Below, one piece after another: positions 58,907 through 64,000 of a stretch of 64,000 nucleotides of DNA. Positions within the stretch are counted from its first letter, which is position 1. Each line of letters opens with the position of its first letter. The stretch comes from Sepiola atlantica (Eukaryota > Mollusca > Cephalopoda > Sepiida > Sepiolidae), in contig CAUVYP010000262.1 in NCBI GenBank assembly GCA_963556195.1, positions 1,616,201 through 1,680,200 on the forward strand, in the 5' to 3' direction. The position numbers and the translations under genes are program-made. Below the pieces are notes generated by a model that searched no databases, was not told the origin of the DNA, and worked only from the letters and a program-made list of their open reading frames with translations.

Positions 58907-59299
58907 GCCAAATACAAGGAGGCCTCTAGAGCTATACTAAAATAACTCTCGCTTATTCCCCTATCTTTTATCAGGGCAATAGTCTGAAGAAAAATGCAAA
59001 ATAAACAATAATAACGTGACGATAGCATAAAATAATATCCGAACCTATCACTATGACGTCATGTACCTATCTATGTGACGTAATGTGCACAAGATAACAT
59101 TAAAAATCGTGATCACATTAAACGAAAAAATGGCTATTTAACCCCTTAAAAATGAATCTTTTTTTTAATGTTTCGATATTATTTTCTCGAGGTTATGCCG
59201 GTTAAAATAATATCTAATTCGGAGGTGTTTGTTTAGTATTTTACAAGCCTTAGCGTTACATACATATCACAGATTTTTGCCTTATATATATTGAGAAGA
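58907..59299 (-). other. H2b 5' region (unit 2)
   Basis: Collinear with 35442-35836; TGACGTCA at 59054-59061. Confidence 0.65.
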
Positions 59300-62026
59300 C
59301 TAGCAGGGCAACCCGGCGTTGCTCGGGTTATAGAATAGAAGAAAAATCGCGTGTGTAACATCTTTATATTCAAACTTCTATTTCTCTCCCTTTCTCTATA
59401 GCCGTCTCTTTATCTTTCTACTTTTCTCTTCTCTGGTCGCCCAATTTCACAGCTACTTTCTCATTTTGCCTTTTGCGAAAGCTGTTTCTTCCCCACCATT
59501 CCTCTTACGTTGGCCAGGGCAAAAGTATGACATATTTCTATAAAAAGTACCACCTCTGTCTGTGCCTTCTATATAGGTACATAATATATAAGTACCTATC
59601 GCCACTCTGGTGTGAATGCTAAATCCGTATCTATTGTCGCCCAGGTGCGCATGGTATCTACGTACTTATCGCCATCCCTGTTCACATGCTATATACGTAC
59701 CTATTACAGTCCCGGTGCGCATACTATATACGTACCTATTGGCGTTGCACGGGGATCACTTCTCCAGTCGCCCTCCTTCCACAGTTGCCAGGATAAAAGA
59801 TGTCACGTACATGGTTGCCAATTCACCCTGGCTACACTATCTCCGGCCTCCCCTAAACTCTGCACTACCTCTCCATTCCCTGGAGTAAAAATGTAACATT
59901 TCTATTAAAAGTACCATATTTGTCTTCATTATTAATGTTAATAAGCGTGTTTGTTTATTTACTTCTTCATGTCCGTGTATGTTAGATAAAATAACCTAGG
60001 TCGATCAGGCCCCTCTGACAGCAGTCTTTGTTAATGATAATAATGGTGTCTATTTACTTCTTTCATGTTTGTGTATGTTAGATTAATAAACCTAGGTTGA
60101 TCACCGATTAAATATTTTATATGAATATAATAAATGGTATCAATGGGGAAGAATAATTTTTTCTTTTAAATTCACCGATCGAGACATTATTTTATATGAA
60201 TATAAATAATAGTGCTAACAATGGGGACCCTTCGTATCCATTCTACTCAGACTCCGTAATATACCATTCGGGTTGAACTCCAGGCCTTGACTCTTTCCTG
60301 AACATCAGGCTCTGACTCCTACCCGAACAATTAGGACCTGACTACTTCCTGAAGAGCTGGCTCCGACTCCTTAAACATCAGGGTGACACTTTCATATACT
60401 GCAAGCTCTGAATCTTTTCCCGAACCTCCAGCTTTGACTGTTTCACTGTTTGACTGCTCCCCGAACATCAGTTTTTTTTTTTAATCCTGTGCTATGGTGT
60501 GTATAATAAACACACCTGCTCTATCTAGGATATTGATCTCTATTTAATTAAACACTCGTTCTATGTAGGATAATGAGCACTTTTAAAATAAGGAGGCCAA
60601 GAGAGCACTATCACAATCAAGCGCCTAGAACTTGTTAAATTTCAATGTAAAAAAATGCTGACTGATTTGCTATTCTCTTTTACTGGATAACATTAAAAGC
60701 AGTGTTTAATTATTGATAACATTAAAGGGAAAATGCCAATGTTACCTTACTGTAAAGAATTTACTATTTTATGTTAACCTTCCACTACCTTGCTCAGCAA
60801 CAAATGTCTTAGCTGGGTTATTTAACATATATATATTAATTTTTTTTCATATGTTAGAACAATGATGACCGACGACACTCTTTCCCACACTTCTGATGGT
60901 CTTGTGTCTAATTTGTGTTATGAGTAAATGTGGTATTGTGGTGACTAACATTCTAGTTATAGTAGGATATACATTTTTATTACTTTAGAACACTTTTGAA
61001 AGCCTTGTTTTGAATGTAATTTTTTCATATTTTCTGCAAGTAAATAATTCAAAGTTTAGTATTTGTTCAGATGTATGCTACAACCCGTAATTGGTAACTG
61101 AAGTCGGTACCAGTCCAAGTGTTTGGTTAACGTCCGTAAAAAACTAAAAAGAATGAAAGTTTACAACTTGTTCAATAAAGCAAAAAGCAAATATAAGGTT
61201 ATGAGTAAATGTGGTATTGTGGTGACTGATCATTCTAGTTAAAAGTAGAATAGACCGAATTTACAGAAAGCTGCTGTATTTAGGGTAAAGAACACCGACA
61301 GATTAAGCAGGTACACCTTACCAAGTGTTACACTGTTCTATCTAACATATTGAACAGTTACTGATTTAGTATATATCCATTAGTAAATTACACACATGCT
61401 CTCTCTAGGATATTATGCACTGTTAGATTCACCATAAGACATACTAAGAGTCACACTATATTATAACACATACTTGCTATATCTAGAGTATTAAGTACAT
61501 CGAAATGCAGCATTTACTATTTTTGAGTGTCCTACTGCATTATTGCACACATCTGTTGCATCTAGGGAACTGATCAGTGTTTTCTACAAAATATAACATT
61601 TAGAAAGTGTCCTAGTGTAGTAATTATTTATTGCTCCTGAGTTTGTTTCAGATTATAAACCTAGGCATGAACAACAAAACAATAGTCAAAAAATGTGCTT
61701 AACATATTTATGAAAAATGATTAGTTTATTGCTCAATATATTGAAACACATTTATTTTAAGTTTGTTCACCACTTTCAAGCAAGAATATAATGAAAAAAA
61801 ACAAAAACAATTTTATATTTAAATGGGTGATTTTTATTTTAATGTGTCTTTTGAGAATGTGTAATTGTGTCAAAAGATAAAAACACAAATTTACAAAAGG
61901 AACTGCAGCACTTAATGATATCAATCACAGAAACACATTGTTCAATTGTGATGTTTTAGTAATAACACGTTTTTTTAACCGTCCTCATTTTGATTATTTG
62001 TAATAAGATTTTTGCTATAGTCTTCA
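59300..62026 (-). mobile_element. H1 third copy, 3' part only, cut by H3 insertion
   Basis: Hairpin plus CTAG at 59300-59303, the 36-bp array (about 59583-59750), the ~34-bp array (about 60275-60478) and the AT-rich interior up to TAGTCTTCA at 62026. It is very close to the second copy. Its continuation would lie beyond H3, outside the window. Confidence 0.75.
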
Positions 62027-62379
62027 TCTTCTTCTTCTATTATATAAAGGGCACTTGTCTGTATGTATGTCTGTCTGTCTGTTGGTTTGTTTGTATGTAC
62101 AGATACTCCTCCGAGGGTACCCAACAAACAGTCACACGGTTGACGTCTTTATGACAGCCCAGCCCCGGGACGTATAATATCTCAGAACCGGAAAAAACAT
62201 TGGACTCTTTGGGGGTCGACTGAGCACTTTTCTCCAATGGGGGGGTGGCCTTTTTCCTCGATTTTCAACGTTGTTTAGTACTAATTTGAGAAAAAAACAA
62301 TGACATCATGTAGAATTTGAGAAATAATGCACCGTCATGATTTTAACAGGAAATGACGTCAGAGGAAATCCCTAACGGC

Positions 62380-62640
62380 TCTTTTTTGAACATGAGTTTA
62401 TAGTGAAGCAAGTGTTGCTTAATCACAAACGGCACTTTTTTTGAACACGAGTCCATAGTCAAGCATGGGTTGCTTACTTACTAACGGCACTTTTTTGAAC
62501 ATGAGTCCATAGTGATGCAAGGGTTGCTTAACTCCTAACGGCACTTTTTGATACATGCGTTTATAGTGACGCAAGTGTTGTTTAATCAATAATGGCACTT
62601 TTTTTAACATGAGTTCATAGTGAAGCAAGGGTTGCTTAAT
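62380..62640. repeat. ~57-bp tandem repeat, about 5 units, inverted relative to H2a
   Basis: Units read AGTGAAGCAAGGGTTGCTTA and TAACGGCACTTTTTTGAACA. More diverged from the H2a units than those are between array copies. Confidence 0.85.
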
Positions 62641-62799
62641 CCTAACCGCATTTTTTCTGTTGACATGATAACATCCTCCTACGTATTACCTCCTCCTTTT
62701 TGAGAGGTGGTAGGGTTAGTGTAGTATCAGTAAAATTAAAGTAATAAATAATTATGCTCCCCCACTGTTTTCACTAATATTTGTATACATATTAAATAA

Positions 62800-63520
62800 C
62801 GTAGTATCAGTTTTTGGGGGAACATTTTAAGGGTTAGGCCGAACTTTTTAGGGGTCAGGCCAAGTTTTTTTGTTTTTTTTTTGTTTTGAAGTCAAAATAT
62901 TTCTCAGGGTTGGGGGAGAGTGAAAAATTAGGGGGCTGGAGCCGAAGAGGGGTCGGGGAAAATATGAGGGGTCACGCCGAACTTTTTAGGGGTCAGGCCA
63001 AATTTTTTGTTTTTTTTTGTTTTGAAGTCAAAATATTTCTCTTGGTTGGGGGAGAGTGAAAAATTAGGGGGCTGGAGAGATTTAGGAGTCGGGGAAAATT
63101 TTAGGGGTCAGGACAAACTTTTTAGGGGTCAGGCCAAATTTTTTTCTTTTTTTTGGTTTTGAACTGAAAATATTTCTCAGGGTTGGAGGAGAGTGAAAAA
63201 TTAGGGGGCTGGAGAGATTTAGGGGTCGGGGAAAATTTTAAGGGGTCAGGACGAACTTTTATGGGGTCAGGCCAAATTTTTTTTTTTGTTTGTTTTGAAG
63301 TCAAAATATTTCTCATGGTTGGGGGAGAGTGAAAAATTAGGGGGCTGGAGAGATTTAGGGGTCGGGGAAAATTTTAGGGGTCAGGACGAACTTTTTAGGG
63401 GTCAGGCCAAATTTTTTTGTTTTTTTTGTTTTGAAGTCAAAATATTTCTCATGGTTGGGGGAGTATGAAAAATTAGGGGGCTGGAGAGATTTAGGGGTCC
63501 GGGAAAATTTTAGGGATCAG
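62800..63520. repeat. ~140-bp tandem repeat, about 5 units, inverted relative to H2a
   Basis: Units contain AGGGGTCAGGCCAAATTTTT, TTGAAGTCAAAATATTTCTC and GAAAAATTAGGGGGCTGGAG. Confidence 0.9.
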
Positions 63521-63905
63521 GCCTCGCCCCATCCTGCTCAGTCTCTCATTAACTTCGGTTGATTGAGGACGTCGGGATGGGGTAATACCAGTCGAGGATT
63601 CGTTCTCGACAATCAGTCCGGCAGGAACTGGGCCATTTACTTGGCCTTTTATCTGCCGGGCTAAGGTATATTGTCCTGGGTTTTCCTAGGAGGTGCACCC
63701 TCCCAGGCCTTGCCTTCCCTCTTTGGGGAGGAGTAAGTTTATTGCTTGCTGCCTGAGGCGCCCTTACCGGGGAATGCCGACGGGGTTGCCCAGGCTATTT
63801 TTGATAGGCCAGAGTGCTCCTTCTTTAGGGGCGCTGGCTGGCTTGATCTCCCCACTTTCCGACCTTGTGTCACATATTGCTTTGTGGGAAGCGATTAAAT
63901 ACCTG
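63521..63905 (+). mobile_element. SINE-like repeat with unknown head and the same body as the U2-headed repeat
   Basis: From about 63690 the sequence (CCTAGGAGGTGCACCCTCCC, CTCTTTGGGGAGGAGTAAGT, GCCTGAGGCGCCCTTACCGG, then CCGACCTTGTGTCACATATT) aligns with 10091-10255. The first ~165 bases (GCCTCGCCCCATCCTGCTCA...) do not match U2 and I do not recognise them as tRNA, 5S or another snRNA. A ~55-base insertion separates two blocks of the body. Confidence 0.6.
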
Positions 63906-64000
63906 TAATTAATAACTGTAATGGTTAACAACAACAGGAGAATTGCACCAGTATTTATAGGTGAAATTACTCCCACTATTCCCCACTCATTCCTGACTAT
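63906..64000. other. Window end, no gene
   Basis: Short AT-rich tail with nothing recognisable. Confidence 0.4.

Larger units (their letters stand above)
53296..59299 (-). mobile_element. H2b: complete non-autonomous Helitron-like element
   Basis: 6.0 kb. 3' end hairpin plus CTAG at 53296-53299, adjoining the H2a 5' end; 5' end TCTTCTCAATATAT at 59299, adjoining the CTAG of the third H1 copy (59300-59303). It consists of the shared 3' segment, the 36-bp array (53580-54652), two ~40-bp arrays (54838-55440), the 6/7-bp satellite (55697-57370), the 30-bp satellite (57371-58906) and a unique 5' region. Confidence 0.75.
62027..64000 (+). mobile_element. H3: plus-strand Helitron-like element, 5' part (runs off the window)
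   Basis: It begins TCTTCTTCTTCTATTATATA then AAGGGCACTTGTCTG after a host A, exactly at an A/T step intact at 8679/8680 and 38560/38561. It is collinear with the inverse of H2a: 5' unique part with TGACGTCA at 62354-62361, ~57-bp units, one ~80-bp unit, then ~140-bp units. No 3' hairpin or CTRR end is seen before the window stops. Confidence 0.75.

Noticed and set aside
35837..59299. Assembly duplication (haplotig) instead of true tandem repeat
   Set aside because: Not fully excluded, but the units differ in many indels, BEL presence and the H2a/H2b deletion, and a third distinct H1 copy follows; raw read depth would decide.

Overview
The window is AT-rich, repeat-dominated nuclear DNA of a metazoan, most likely an invertebrate. 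BEL/Pao retrotransposons are confined to animals, the Helitron termini are of the type common in invertebrates, and a U2-snRNA-headed repeat is present. Mollusc or arthropod is my best guess; the sequence does not settle it. I see no host protein-coding gene. The only intact long ORF is a retrotransposon polyprotein.

Layout. 1-5982 is flanking DNA with a minus-strand Ty3/Gypsy-like LTR (1064-1903, primer site next to it), a terminal-inverted-repeat element (2006-2814) and several foldback or palindromic pieces. From 5983 to at least 62026 lies a tandem array whose repeat unit is about 23 kb: 5983-35836 (enlarged by a nested retrotransposon), 35837-59299, and a partial third unit from 59300.

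The unit is itself built from Helitron-like rolling-circle transposons, all on the minus strand and joined head to tail. I call them H1 (with a PIF1-type helicase pseudogene), H2a and H2b (filled with minisatellites). Every junction reads, on the minus strand, GC-rich hairpin, then CTAG (the 3' end), then at once TC plus an AT-rich stretch (the 5' end of the next element), with no host base between. The outer left junction at 5982/5983 ends in CTAA next to host T, as expected of a Helitron 3' end. A further Helitron on the plus strand (H3, from 62027) is inserted between A and T inside the third H1 copy; the uninterrupted site is visible in both other copies.

Inside the first H1 copy sits a young BEL/Pao element (18023-25008, 4-bp target duplication ATTT, empty site in the second H1 copy). 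Its single 1905-codon ORF runs Gag, protease, RT, RNase H and integrase, then two tandem PHD fingers resembling that of TAF3. Its two LTRs look identical where they align, but the 3' LTR lacks 428 bp.

The helicase pseudogene occurs in both H1 copies with the same four in-frame stops, so the array grew from an already dead element. H1 also carries a SINE-like repeat with a U2 snRNA head; its body recurs under a different head at 63.7 kb. The many apparent small ORFs over 27-35 kb and 50-59 kb come from minisatellites with unit lengths divisible by three and should not be read as genes.
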